44,978 nt of DNA, from the NCBI GenBank assembly GCA_013298075.1, contig JAAFJG010000037.1, positions 1-44,978 on the forward strand, written 5' to 3'. The stretch's first letter is position 1. Every line of letters starts with the position of its first letter. The notes under the pieces are model-generated. The model made no database searches, was not told the origin of the DNA, and worked only from the letters and a program-made list of their open reading frames with translations. Shown here in pieces: positions 16,789 to 25,898 of the stretch. The position numbers and the translations under genes were made by a program. Source of the stretch: Cytophagales bacterium (lineage in GTDB: Bacteria > Bacteroidota > Bacteroidia > Cytophagales > Microscillaceae).

Positions 16789-17382
16789 AACAAATATTAC
16801 ATTGTCTATAAACCGTACAATGTTATTAATCAATTTACAGGAGATGAAGGGCAAGTTACTTTGGCTTCTTTACACGATTTTCCGGGCGATGTCTATCCTG
16901 TTGGGCGTTTAGATTTGGATAGCGAAGGGCTTTTGTTGCTTACCAATGACACAAAAATTAACCATCGATTGTTACATCCTACATTCCATCAAGAAAAAGA
17001 ATATTGGATACAAGTGGATGGACAAATTACAGAAAAGGCGTTGGCTGAACTTAGAAAAGGCGTAAATATCAGAGTTGAAAAAAAAGAATTTACGACGCGT
17101 GCTGCCAAAGCAGAAAAATTAACGAGCAATCCTAATTTGCCTGAAAGAACTCCACCAATTAGATTTAGAGCAAATATTCCAACTTCTTGGATTTCGCTTA
17201 CTATCACGGAAGGAAAAAAACATCAAGTAAGAAAAATGACCGCAGCCGTTGGTTTTCCTACGTTAAGATTGGTGCGTACTCGTATGCAAAATTTATATTT
17301 GGGACAAATGCAAGTGGGAGAGGTGAGAGAATTGGAGGAGGAAGAAATATATGAAATGCTTTTTGGGTCTCAACCAGAATAA
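16777..17382 (+). CDS. rluE: 23S rRNA pseudouridine synthase, RsuA/RluE subfamily
   Basis: Isomerises a specific uridine in ribosomal RNA. The 201-residue protein lacks an S4 domain, as in RluE. It shows the catalytic loop VGRLDLDSEGLLLLTND, where the Asp of GRLD is the nucleophile, together with YIVYKPYNV at the start, KEYWIQVDG, and the closing motif TEGKKHQVRKMTAAVGFPTLRLVR. Start at 16777 fits the family N-terminus. It diverges from purC and is followed by a long hairpin. RluE (U2457 in E. coli numbering) is the best match by architecture; RsuA/RluB relatives are less likely because they carry S4. Confidence 0.85.
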   Translation: MKNQNKYYIVYKPYNVINQFTGDEGQVTLASLHDFPGDVYPVGRLDLDSEGLLLLTNDTKINHRLLHPTFHQEKEYWIQVDGQITEKALAELRKGVNIRVEKKEFTTRAAKAEKLTSNPNLPERTPPIRFRANIPTSWISLTITEGKKHQVRKMTAAVGFPTLRLVRTRMQNLYLGQMQVGEVRELEEEEIYEMLFGSQPE

Positions 17383-17390
17383 CTAATTTA

Positions 17391-17450
17391 CCTAAAAATA
17401 AAAATAGAAATAAGCAAAAAACTTATTTCTATTTTTATTTATTTTTTAGG
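17391..17450 (+). terminator. long hairpin terminator after rluE
   Basis: A 19-bp perfect stem (17396-17414 with 17422-17440) has the 7-base loop CAAAAAA. The flanking CCTAAAAA and TTTTTTAGG extend pairing with a small bulge. It begins 8 bases after the rluE stop. Confidence 0.88.
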
Positions 17451-17542
17451 TTTATGGGAAATTACCGCGGATATAATTTTATTTTATATGAATAGAAATG
17501 CCATTTATTAAAAAAAATCAATTTGAAAAATGCAGAATTTTC

Positions 17543-17599
17543 GGCTAAAGCCAAGAATTGAATTTTATATTAACCTCCAGATAAATCTGGAGGCAATTC
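17543..17599. repeat. compound REP-like hairpin element
   Basis: Two hairpins lie in a row: GGCTAAAGCC (17543-17552), then CCTCCAGAT/ATCTGGAGG (17574-17582 with 17585-17593). The second is bracketed by GAATTG (17555-17560) and CAATTC (17594-17599). A degenerate relative of the second part occurs at 15691-15722. It sits in the 278-bp gap between rluE and ilvE, where no gene is seen. Confidence 0.6.
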
Positions 17600-17660
17600 A
17601 AAAAATACATTTTCATTGTCCGCACAAAGTTCCCAAGAATCATTTATTTTATATTTACGA

Positions 17661-18731
17661 TTATTTCATCACCGAATATAACCAACCAAATTCATCTGCT
17701 ATTTTTCCTTTGCATAGATCTTGCAAATATTTTTTTGCTTTCAAGGCAAATCCGTTTTCTTCTAATGGCTTTAGTTCAAAAACTTTATCATTGAAACCGA
17801 TTGCTTCCATTTGTGCGATGACTGCAGCCGTTCCTACGCCAAAAAATTCTTCCATTGTACCATTTTCCAAAACCGTTTTTAATTCATCAATACTCAAGGG
17901 ACGTTCTTCTACTTCATAACCCCAATGTTTTGCTAAATGTAATAAAGTACGTCTTGTAACTCCATTCAAAATTGTATCGTGGACATCAGGAGTAACAATT
18001 TTTCCATTGATTTTGAACATCAAATTCATCGTTCCTGATTCTTCTATAAATTTTCTGTGTTGGCTATCTGTCCAAATAATTTGGTCAAAACCTTGGTCTT
18101 GTGCTAATTTTGCGGGGTATAAAGAGGCTGCATAATTGCCTGCGGTCTTTGCTGCTCCAATTCCACCTGAAGCCGCTCTTACATAATCAGTTTCAACTTT
18201 CATACGCAAAGATTTTTCATAATAAGGACCAGAAGGACAACACATCACCACAAATCTGTATCCTGTTGATGGGTGCATACCTACCACCTCATCAGATGCA
18301 TACATCACAGGTCGCAAATACATAGATGAGCCAGAAGTTTGTGGCACCCAATCCGCTTCTATTTGTAATAATTTAGACATTCCACCAAAAAAAATTTCTT
18401 CAGGAATAGTAGGCATACACATACGAACGGCAGAGGCGTTCATACGTTGAAAATTAAGTTCTGGGCGAAACATTACAATTTCTCCATCTTCTTTTCTGTG
18501 GGCTTTCATTCCTTCAAATATAGATTGACCATAATGAATTGCCAACATTGAGGGAGCAATTTCTAATTTGCCGTAAGGAAGGATTTGTGGCGTTTTCCAT
18601 TCGTTATCTTCGTATTCTACCACTAACATGTGGTCAGAAAATACACGTCCGAATGGCAGCTTATTAAAGTCTGTACCCGCCAATTTTGAGTTTTTTGTGC
18701 GAGTAATATGAAAATCTAAGGTGGCTATCAT
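17661..18731 (-). CDS. ilvE: branched-chain amino acid aminotransferase
   Basis: A PLP-dependent enzyme interconverting Leu, Ile and Val with their 2-oxo acids. The 356-residue length and the motifs place it in the longer BCAT-type (eukaryote-like) class IV aminotransferases. Key segments are HYGQSIFEGMKAHR, FRPELNFQRMNASAVRMCMP, YLRPVMYASDE, and GIGAAKTAGNYAASLYPAK with the probable Schiff-base lysine K195. EESGTMNLMF, GVTRRTLLHLA and EEFFGVGTAAVIAQM follow. It is monocistronic with its own well-formed promoter at 18860-18890. Confidence 0.96.
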   Translation of the reverse strand: MIATLDFHITRTKNSKLAGTDFNKLPFGRVFSDHMLVVEYEDNEWKTPQILPYGKLEIAPSMLAIHYGQSIFEGMKAHRKEDGEIVMFRPELNFQRMNASAVRMCMPTIPEEIFFGGMSKLLQIEADWVPQTSGSSMYLRPVMYASDEVVGMHPSTGYRFVVMCCPSGPYYEKSLRMKVETDYVRAASGGIGAAKTAGNYAASLYPAKLAQDQGFDQIIWTDSQHRKFIEESGTMNLMFKINGKIVTPDVHDTILNGVTRRTLLHLAKHWGYEVEERPLSIDELKTVLENGTMEEFFGVGTAAVIAQMEAIGFNDKVFELKPLEENGFALKAKKYLQDLCKGKIADEFGWLYSVMK

Positions 18732-18859
18732 ATATTGAAATAATTTAAAAAGTTTAAAAATTTTTATTTTGTTTATTTATAGCGTTTATTTAATAATGGT
18801 AAAATATATTTTTAGAAAATTATATTTTAAGACTAAAAAATTAATCGATTGTAAACCTA

Positions 18860-18890
18860 CAAAGTTAAAACATTATTTTTTAAAAAACAA
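18860..18890 (-). promoter_or_regulatory. ilvE promoter
   Basis: On the minus strand the -7 box TAACTTTG (18860-18867) is preceded by TTG (18888-18890) with a 20-base spacer, a full match to the Bacteroidota consensus. It gives a leader of about 120 bases. I saw no attenuator hairpin in the leader. Confidence 0.72.
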
Positions 18891-18941
18891 AATAAATGAT
18901 TAAAAAAGAAAAATGATTAAAAAAATAAATCAAAATCATAA

Positions 18942-18982
18942 AAAAAATGGATTGATTTTAAAGAAAAATCAACCCATTTTTT
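18942..18982 (-). terminator. terminator downstream of the fasciclin gene
   Basis: AAAAAATGG-A-TTGATTTT (18942-18959) pairs with 18965-18982. There is one internal mismatch and a 5-base loop, and the stem base is A/T. It lies 61 bases after the stop on the minus strand. Confidence 0.7.
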
Positions 18983-19043
18983 AAGAAAATTTTAAAACAA
19001 AATCGAACTAAATGATAGTTTTAGTTTTGTTTATTTTTTTATA

Positions 19044-20726
19044 TTAGAATGATAAAACACTATCAATTGAATGAATAACTCCGTTTGTTCCAATTACATT
19101 TCTTGTACTTAAAACAGGAATAAACACTGAATTACCACTTCCTCTTACACTAAAAAGTGCTTCTCCACCTGCTACACTAATTGTAATTTGACGATAATTG
19201 ATTACCGTTGGTGAATTAGTTTGATTAGGTATGCCTGCTGCCCCTGTTGCTGGTAAAAATGGCGTTCCATTCCATAAAAGTGTATTTTGAACGCCATTAG
19301 TAGCTGCATAAGAAAAGAAACGAGTTGGTAATATATGGTAACGCAAAAGATTTGCTAAAGTAACTTTACTAGGACTTCCCGCAGGTAATGCTGCAATAGA
19401 TGTTAAACTTGCTGCATCATACCCAGCAGCTGTAAGTGCTGCATTTGAAGGAGCAAATACTGTATAAGGTCCGCCCAAAGCTGTGGGTGCATTTGGTGCT
19501 GCTATTGTTCCAATACTTGCACCTGTTAAACTTAGTCCTGCTGCTGTCAAAGCTTGTGCGAATAAGGTAAGATTAGGATTACCAGCTGCAACTAGTTCAA
19601 TAGTTGTAGGAGTAGCTATTGGTGTTAAAACAGCATTTATTTCATGTAAAATACCGTTGATAGCCATTTGGTCTACTCTCCCTGTTCTACTAATTGCACC
19701 TAACATTCTTGCAGAAGGATTATTATTAAAAATTATATCATTGACTACAGTTGTTGTAACTAATCCAAATCCTGAAGTTACGATTGGTGAAATAGTTGTA
19801 TTAGTAATACCAGTAGAAAAAATACGTGTTGAGTTAATATGATAATTGGCTATGGCTGTTGCGGCTGCTACATTCGCATCAATAGAAGTTGTTGTAATTG
19901 CTGCTGCATCAAAAGCCGCATCTGTAGGAATAAAAATAGTACGTATACTTGTTAGCGTTTTTAAAGTTGTAACGGTACCAGGAGTTTTATCTATAATATA
20001 TTTAAAACGAGAATAATTAGGATTACTAGCTATCAAATCATAAATACTTCCATCAGGTGGTGATGTTTGTCCTACAATAAAAGGAGGCATTAATACTCTA
20101 TCAATCCCATGAAATATACCATTGGCACAAATTACATTTGGAAAATTAATTCTTGCAATACCATTGATATTTGTAGCACTATTAATAAAAATACGATTGT
20201 TATTATTAGTAGGTACAGTAGCGGGAAAGGTTTCAGAAAGTATTGGTAATGGTGATGGTGTGTTACGCATACGTAAAAATGCTTCTCCATTAGGAAGTAT
20301 ATTTGGCATTTGTCCATTTCTAAAAGCATTGACTGATGATGCACCAATCGCAGGAGTGCCAATGCCTAATTCACGTCCTACCAAAGGCACGTGATATAAA
20401 AGTACTTGCGTCAAAGTAGCTAAATCAATCGTATTTACGTTGATATTTGCTCTTGTAAAAGCATCATTATCAGGGGCTAACAAAGTAATAGAATCACCTA
20501 CTGCTCCTTCTGATACTACAGGATTTAAAGCCGTATTAAAAGTAGATACTAAACCTGCTCTTTCGATACCTGCTACCAAAGTAGAATATCTCATATCGCT
20601 TCGTAAAACTTCCATCACCGTTTTATTGATAATAGGTTGATTTACTTCAGGGTCTTTGGGTTGGCACGCAAACAACATCATTGTTAATACTGCCAAAATA
20701 CTAAGAGAATTTATAATTTTTTTCAT
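19044..20726 (-). CDS. lipoprotein with three fasciclin (FAS1) domains
   Basis: A 560-residue exported lipoprotein. The signal ends in a lipobox (MMLFAC, Cys21). Three FAS1 domains follow: about 36-225 (TLVAGIERAGLV ... LLAPDNDAFTRANI ... VLLYHV ... GIFHGIDRVLMPP), about 228-375 (FKYIIDKT ... IFIPTDAAF ... ANYHI ... GILHEINAVLTP) and about 378-560 (LFAQALTAAGLS ... TVFAPSNAALTAAGY ... LLRYHILPTRFF ... GVIHSIDSVLSF). Each has the YH motif of the fold. FAS1 proteins mediate adhesion or bind surface ligands. It follows the Oar-like receptor gene by 88 bp with a hairpin between, so partial co-expression is possible. The composition is rich in Ala, Thr and Asn. Confidence 0.9.
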   Translation of the reverse strand: MKKIINSLSILAVLTMMLFACQPKDPEVNQPIINKTVMEVLRSDMRYSTLVAGIERAGLVSTFNTALNPVVSEGAVGDSITLLAPDNDAFTRANINVNTIDLATLTQVLLYHVPLVGRELGIGTPAIGASSVNAFRNGQMPNILPNGEAFLRMRNTPSPLPILSETFPATVPTNNNNRIFINSATNINGIARINFPNVICANGIFHGIDRVLMPPFIVGQTSPPDGSIYDLIASNPNYSRFKYIIDKTPGTVTTLKTLTSIRTIFIPTDAAFDAAAITTTSIDANVAAATAIANYHINSTRIFSTGITNTTISPIVTSGFGLVTTTVVNDIIFNNNPSARMLGAISRTGRVDQMAINGILHEINAVLTPIATPTTIELVAAGNPNLTLFAQALTAAGLSLTGASIGTIAAPNAPTALGGPYTVFAPSNAALTAAGYDAASLTSIAALPAGSPSKVTLANLLRYHILPTRFFSYAATNGVQNTLLWNGTPFLPATGAAGIPNQTNSPTVINYRQITISVAGGEALFSVRGSGNSVFIPVLSTRNVIGTNGVIHSIDSVLSF

Positions 20727-20750
20727 ATAAATAAAATAAAATTTATGTAT

Positions 20751-20803
20751 AAACTTATAAGACTAACAAAAAATGAATGATTAAATTGTTGTCTTATAAG
20801 TTT
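20751..20803 (-). terminator. hairpin between the TonB receptor and fasciclin genes
   Basis: A 13-bp perfect stem (20751-20763 with 20791-20803) encloses a 27-base loop. It lies 11 bases after the receptor stop on the minus strand. The large loop makes it either a weak terminator or an mRNA processing/stability element that lets some transcripts reach the fasciclin gene. Confidence 0.6.
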
Positions 20804-20814
20804 TTTGTGAAATA

Positions 20815-23800
20815 TTAGTTGAAAATATAACGAATACCAAATTGCATTTGCCAACGAGAAGCCAAACCTGTACTATTTTGGAACGTTGTAGTCATTACTT
20901 GTTGACGTGTGGCATCTTGATAAGGGAATGTATAACGTGGACGACCTTCTGGGTCATATCCTTGGAAAGATAATAATTGAGTACGAATAGGCACTCTTTC
21001 CACTCCCCAATTAGAATTAACAAAATTCAATACGTTAAATATATCCAAACTTAATTGCAATGTATTTTTTTTGCCACCTGCCATAATATAAAAATCTTGC
21101 ATAATACGCACATCTACACGATTGTACCAAGGTGCTACCAGTCCATTTCTAGCTGCATATTTTCCACGATTAGCACTCAAATAAGGGTCTTGTGCAATAT
21201 AAGCATCTAATTGTTGCCAAAGCATATCAGGTGTACGATTATCTACAGGAGTAGTAGCCGTAGCAGCACCTGTAGCAGCTACTAAAATAAGATCACTTCT
21301 ATTCGCAGGAATAAACATCAAATCATTTGGAAAACCGTCTCCATTCATATCTCCAGCATAAGTATATGAAGACCTATCTCCTTGGCGACCTTCCCAGAAA
21401 GCAGCAATAGAAGTTTTGAAACGTTTTGCGTATTCTTTTTCATAGCCAACTGAAGCAATCATTCTATGTTGTAACATAAAAGTTGAATAACTTAATACAG
21501 GCGCATTTGGGTCTCCCGAAATTTGATTGCCAGCATAAGCAGAAGCAGCAATAGAAGCACCTGATAAACTGTTCAAATCTCTTGCATTCCCATAATTATA
21601 AGCAATCATACTAAAAAATCCATTCGCAAATGTTTTTTGTACTTGTGCTGTTAAATTTAATTGATAACCTCTGTTGTTATTTCTCAACATAATTGCTCCA
21701 TCATTGGTAGAAATAATCGCATTATTGATACGGTTAATTGTATAACGAGGTCTATTATCTGCGCCTGATACGTTGCCTGTTGCATCTGGTAAGTTAGCAT
21801 TTTGATAATATACGGCATTGACATCTTTGCTATAAATTGCCTCAAAAGTAGCTGTCCAACCATTTTTCATTTTATAATCTACCGCAACGTTTGTACGCCA
21901 AACTTGTGGAATTTTAAAATTAGGGTCAGTGGCTGCAATATTAAAAGAAGTTTGAGCAGTAGGATTAGCAGGTATCCAAGAAGGAGTAACCGAGTTAGTA
22001 AATGGTCTATTTGTTGGGTTAGTGCTTGCTTCTACATTGAAAAGTACTCCATTATTAGACGCTTGATTAGAAATCCAAACGAAAGGTACACGACCTGTAA
22101 ATATACCTGTTCCACCTCGTACTTGTAAAGTTTGGTTTTTCAAAGCGTCCCAATTAAATCCAATGCGTGGAGAGAATAAAGGCACAGTTTTCGCAAATTT
22201 ACTTACGTCAATTTTTTCACCATTTCTAAAAGTCATATTTTCCACCGTTTCATTGCGTTGTAATACGCTATTATCATACGTAGGCAAATCTATACGCAAA
22301 CCTCCCGTCAATTTCAAATAATCATTGACTTGAAATTCATCTTGAGCATAAAAACCTAAAATAGCGGCTCTTAATTTTACTAATGGCACAGGGTTATTAG
22401 GTTGTACTGAATAACGCAAATCATATAAAGTAGCATTTGAAATACCACCATTTGCACTTGTATAAAAATCACTCAACGTATTGAAACGATAACGACCAAA
22501 GAATAAAGGCATAAATCCATTTTCTGTTTGATAAAATTCGAAGGCAAAACCACCTGTAATCGTGTGTTTTCCCATGAAATAAGTCAAATTGTTAGAAATT
22601 TGGAAAATGTTTGTATTCAATTTATTATTAGGAGAAAAAGGCTCATATCCAAAAGTAGTGACAGTTTGGTTATTACCATTTTCAATATCTACCGTTGGAA
22701 AATTACCGCTTGTACTTTCTCTAAAATCACGCATTGCTGTATAACCAATCGTAAAAGTATTTGTTAATTTATTTCCAAAACGACTATTTAACTCTCCAAT
22801 CACAGAGTTCATATTGTTATTGATACGATAAAAACTACCTGAGAAAGGTAAAGTTATACGACTTGGTGCACGTGGAGTTTGCGCACCCGAACCAGATGGA
22901 GCAATATCTCTATAAGATTGTAAAAAATTATAACGAACATTCAATTTATGATTATTATTGATGTTATAATCGATACGTGCTGTAATATTATTGGCATAAG
23001 TCAAAGCACTGTATCCTTCATATTGACCCGGATTAAAATTATAACGGCTCATTAAAAAGCTTTTCAAACCATCAAGTTCAGAAGCATCTACGGCTGAAAC
23101 ATTATCCCCTGAAACTCCCGGACGACGAGCAACAAATGTACTTCCTGGCTCTGTACGGCGGTTTGACTCTGCATTGACAAAGAAAAATAATTTATTTTTG
23201 ATGATTGGTCCGCCTACTCTAAAACCATATTGACGTTGGCTAAAATCATTTTGAACAATATCAACTCCGCCCAATCTTGTTCCGACCATACTTTGGTCAC
23301 GAAAGAAATAATAAACAGAACCTTTAAACTCGTTTGTACCTGCTTTTGTAACGGCATTGATACCTGCTCCTGTAAATTGTGCTTGGCGTACATCAAAAGG
23401 GGCTAAATTGATTTGCACCTCTTCAATCGCATCTAAACTAATTGGATTGGCATTTGCTTGTCCGCCTACTGAATTAGATAAACCGAAAGCGTTATTAAAG
23501 GCAGAACCATCAACGGTAAAGTTGTTAAATCTATCATTTCTACCCCCAAAACTACTCGAACTACCACCACCTGATTGCGGAGTCAAACGTGTATAGTCTG
23601 ACAAACTACGATTCAAAGTAGGTAAAGCACGAATTTGCTCGTTACCAATGTTTGTCGCAGCACCTGTACGGTCTGCATTCATCAAAGGGTCTCTTTTACC
23701 TGATACGACTACCTCGCTCAATTCGGTAGTGGCTTCTGACACATCAACATTATACGATTTCGTTTCGCCCAATGTCAATAAACCGATAATTTCTTTTTTG

Positions 23801-24066
23801 TCTGCATTGCCCACAGATTGTATCGTTACCTCGTAAGGTCCGCCAATACGCATACCTGGAATCAAATAACGTCCATCATCATTAGTAGTTGCTCCGTATT
23901 GAGAACCTGATGAGGTATGAACCGCAGTTACAGTTGCCCCTGGAATTGCATTTCCAGTTGCATCTCTAACTACGCCACTCAAACTTGCTGTTGTAATTTG
24001 TGCAAATACGTTTTGTATCGACAATATAAACAAACAAAAAGAGAGAATTAGTAAACACTTTCTCAT
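20815..24066 (-). CDS. Oar-type TonB-dependent receptor
   Basis: A 1083-residue outer-membrane transporter. It has a signal peptide (cleavage after NVFAQ) and a carboxypeptidase-regulatory/CarbopepD domain (about 25-105: ASLSGVVRDATGNAIPGATV). A plug domain follows (about 125-245, with RALPTLNRSLSDYTRLTPQ, NDRFNNFTVDGSAFNN and AIEEVQINLAPFDVRQAQFTG). A long barrel ends WQMQFGIRYIFN with terminal aromatics. The plug sequence places it with Oar-like receptors of Bacteroidota and myxobacteria, which take up or export peptides and proteins. SusD is absent, so this is not a SusCD glycan pair. The downstream fasciclin lipoprotein may be a partner. Confidence 0.93.
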   Translation of the reverse strand: MRKCLLILSFCLFILSIQNVFAQITTASLSGVVRDATGNAIPGATVTAVHTSSGSQYGATTNDDGRYLIPGMRIGGPYEVTIQSVGNADKKEIIGLLTLGETKSYNVDVSEATTELSEVVVSGKRDPLMNADRTGAATNIGNEQIRALPTLNRSLSDYTRLTPQSGGGSSSSFGGRNDRFNNFTVDGSAFNNAFGLSNSVGGQANANPISLDAIEEVQINLAPFDVRQAQFTGAGINAVTKAGTNEFKGSVYYFFRDQSMVGTRLGGVDIVQNDFSQRQYGFRVGGPIIKNKLFFFVNAESNRRTEPGSTFVARRPGVSGDNVSAVDASELDGLKSFLMSRYNFNPGQYEGYSALTYANNITARIDYNINNNHKLNVRYNFLQSYRDIAPSGSGAQTPRAPSRITLPFSGSFYRINNNMNSVIGELNSRFGNKLTNTFTIGYTAMRDFRESTSGNFPTVDIENGNNQTVTTFGYEPFSPNNKLNTNIFQISNNLTYFMGKHTITGGFAFEFYQTENGFMPLFFGRYRFNTLSDFYTSANGGISNATLYDLRYSVQPNNPVPLVKLRAAILGFYAQDEFQVNDYLKLTGGLRIDLPTYDNSVLQRNETVENMTFRNGEKIDVSKFAKTVPLFSPRIGFNWDALKNQTLQVRGGTGIFTGRVPFVWISNQASNNGVLFNVEASTNPTNRPFTNSVTPSWIPANPTAQTSFNIAATDPNFKIPQVWRTNVAVDYKMKNGWTATFEAIYSKDVNAVYYQNANLPDATGNVSGADNRPRYTINRINNAIISTNDGAIMLRNNNRGYQLNLTAQVQKTFANGFFSMIAYNYGNARDLNSLSGASIAASAYAGNQISGDPNAPVLSYSTFMLQHRMIASVGYEKEYAKRFKTSIAAFWEGRQGDRSSYTYAGDMNGDGFPNDLMFIPANRSDLILVAATGAATATTPVDNRTPDMLWQQLDAYIAQDPYLSANRGKYAARNGLVAPWYNRVDVRIMQDFYIMAGGKKNTLQLSLDIFNVLNFVNSNWGVERVPIRTQLLSFQGYDPEGRPRYTFPYQDATRQQVMTTTFQNSTGLASRWQMQFGIRYIFN

Positions 24067-24182
24067 AAAAATTGGAATAAATAGTTATATTTAAAAGAAA
24101 AACAATAAAAAATTTTAAAAAGTAACTTTTGTAATAGAGTAAATTTCGAATTTATGTTTAATTGTTTTTAATTTTTAACGTG

Positions 24183-24190
24183 CAAAGGTA
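24183..24190 (-). promoter_or_regulatory. -7 box for the TonB receptor gene
   Basis: The minus strand reads TACCTTTG, a perfect TAnnTTTG, with a leader of about 110 bases to the ATG. No good upstream TTG is seen. The remainder of 24067-24300 is AT-rich and shows no gene. Confidence 0.5.
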
Positions 24191-24304
24191 AAGTTTTTTT
24201 TGCTGTAATTAGCTAAAAATCGGTATTATTAAATTGTTAAATTTGAAAAAAAAGGTTATTTTGATTTTAAATGATAGAAATAAAAAATTTTTTTGAAAGA
24301 AAGG

Positions 24305-24335
24305 TTGTTTTTTTAGATTTTGAGGTTTACTTTTG
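24305..24335 (+). promoter_or_regulatory. promoter of the four-helix membrane protein gene
   Basis: TTG (24305-24307) and TACTTTTG (24328-24335) are separated by 20 bases. This matches both parts of the Bacteroidota promoter. The ATG follows about 40 bases downstream. Confidence 0.65.
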
Positions 24336-24375
24336 AGCTTTCATTTAGAAATTCTTATTAAAATTTTGAAATAAA

Positions 24376-24819
24376 ATGTATCCATATTTAGTATATGCAC
24401 ACTCTTGGACGCGCTGGATTGTGTTAGTTTTAATCGTTTTAGTGATTTTTCAATCGTGGTTAGGTTGGTTAAATAAACAAAAATTCACGAATAGCAACCG
24501 TAAAGCATCTATTTTTTTATTGATTTTTAGTCATTTGCAATTAGTGATGGGACTTTTGTTGTATTTTATATATAGTCCCGTTGTTCAGCAAGCATTCAAA
24601 GATTTTAAAGTGGCTATGAAAGATAAATCGTTGCGTTTTTGGGCAGTAGAACATATTTCGATGATGTTGATTGCGATTGTTTTAATTCAAATCGGATATA
24701 GCAGAGCAAAAAGAGCCTCAACCGACCAAGCCAAACATAAAAGTTTAGCTGTTTTTACTACGATTGCAGTAGTTGTAATTTTATTGGGCGTTAATTGGAC
24801 TCCTTTGTTTAGGTTTTAG
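24376..24819 (+). CDS. four-helix inner-membrane protein (cytochrome-b-like, conserved in Bacteroidota)
   Basis: A 147-residue integral membrane protein with four hydrophobic helices (about 13-31, 45-67, 88-106, 121-138). It opens MYPYLVYAHSWTRWIVL. Histidines H9, H53 and H93 lie near membrane boundaries, as does SHLQLVMGLLLYF. Homologues in this phylum are commonly labelled cytochrome b-like, but haem binding is not established. It stands alone between a clear promoter and a hairpin with a T-run. The role is unknown; a redox or quinone-linked function is only a guess. Confidence 0.75.
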   Translation: MYPYLVYAHSWTRWIVLVLIVLVIFQSWLGWLNKQKFTNSNRKASIFLLIFSHLQLVMGLLLYFIYSPVVQQAFKDFKVAMKDKSLRFWAVEHISMMLIAIVLIQIGYSRAKRASTDQAKHKSLAVFTTIAVVVILLGVNWTPLFRF

Positions 24820-24890
24820 GGAGTATTTAAAAAAGCAAAACTATTTATAGAAGTTATTACTTTTCGAATGGAAGGTCGAATAAAATATCA

Positions 24891-24932
24891 GGTTTAAGTA
24901 AATATTCACTTAATTCTTAAACCAGTTTTTTT
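24891..24932 (+). terminator. probable terminator; contains a dispersed 20-base repeat
   Basis: GGTTTAAG (24891-24898) pairs with CTTAAACC (24916-24923). After AG come seven T residues. Bases 24908-24927 (ACTTAATTCTTAAACCAGTT) recur with one change at 28308-28327. Confidence 0.5.
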
Positions 24933-24936
24933 GTTC

Positions 24937-25189
24937 AAAACTATTTCAATTATTTGTGAAATCAATATGGGTGACATAGTTGTAAAGGCTATAAAGGCTT
25001 AAATTTAGTATAAAAGAATTTTTTGTATTTAAAACATTAATTAAAAATAGATACGACAAATTCCCGTAAGTATTTTTTATTCATTTAACCAAATACTAAA
25101 ATTTAAAAGTATTGAAAAATGCCTTAATCATCTTTAAATAGCCTTTTTATGTTAAATTCAAAATGTCACTCATATTGTGAAATAGTTTT
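24937..25189. mobile_element. inverted-repeat element (MITE-like or IS relic)
   Basis: The ends are inverted copies. Outer AAAACTATTTCA (24937-24948) matches 25178-25189 perfectly. Inner CAATATGGGTGACAT (24963-24977) matches 25163-25177 with one mismatch. The left arm has 14 extra bases between the two blocks. The 185-bp interior has no ORF of note. The structure fits a non-autonomous mobile element or a large RNA hairpin. It occupies most of the 24820-25282 gap, which is otherwise empty. Confidence 0.5.
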
Positions 25190-25282
25190 TATAAGTTAAG
25201 AGTTTTTAAAATGTAATGATTTAGCTTTCTCTTTTTGTTGAAAAGTTAGAGTTTTAGTGAAAAAACAAGATAAATATTATTT

Positions 25283-25861
25283 TTAAAAAGTACAATCTGT
25301 CATATCTTTCAAATCGGGAATACGTTTTCCGTTATAAAAACCTACCACATAGGTTTGTGCTCCAATTTGGTTAAGATATTTACTAAAACTTTTAGCTTCC
25401 CAATAAGATGTAAAAAAACCTAACATATATTTTTTATATCCTTTTTCGTCGGTTTCGATACCAAAATTAGGATTATTTTCGATGTATTGTGCTAAATCTT
25501 TACTTCTATACGCCCCAACTTGTACACTAAACGAGCATTTTGTGCTGGCTCTTTCAGGTTTTGCGGCATTTACGTCAGGTCTATCTTTTTTTACTTTTCT
25601 TAATTGTTCCTCAAAATAAGCAATTCCTTCATCACGTTTTTTGATGTCTTCATTATTTAATCTATCCAATTCGGCTTTTTTGACATTGATTTGTGCTATT
25701 TTAGTAGCGGTTTCTTCGTCGGCTTTGGCAGCTTCATCTTTTAATTTTTTGAGTTGTTCGATTTTTAGTTTTTTAACTTCTTTTTTTAGTTCTTTTGTAT
25801 CTTGTGCTGTTGCCAAAAGAGTAATAAAAATCAATGCAGTTGTGAAAAATAATTGTTTCAT
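25283..25861 (-). CDS. exported coiled-coil protein with SPOR-like C-terminal domain
   Basis: A 192-residue protein with a signal peptide (MKQLFFTTALIFITLLATAQ). A highly charged coiled coil spans about 21-95 (repeating KKL, KKE and EL). The C-terminal domain reads FSVQVGAYRSKDLAQYI ... KKYMLGFFTSYWEAKSFSKYLNQIGAQTYVVGFYNG, which has the beta-alpha-beta pattern of SPOR domains. SPOR domains bind denuded septal peptidoglycan glycans. Two Cys residues (about C108 and C190) could form a disulfide. No division genes are adjacent, so a link to division is inference from the domain. Confidence 0.75.
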   Translation of the reverse strand: MKQLFFTTALIFITLLATAQDTKELKKEVKKLKIEQLKKLKDEAAKADEETATKIAQINVKKAELDRLNNEDIKKRDEGIAYFEEQLRKVKKDRPDVNAAKPERASTKCSFSVQVGAYRSKDLAQYIENNPNFGIETDEKGYKKYMLGFFTSYWEAKSFSKYLNQIGAQTYVVGFYNGKRIPDLKDMTDCTF

Positions 25862-25898
25862 AGTTTGAAAAATAATTGATAAATAAAATAAATAATGA

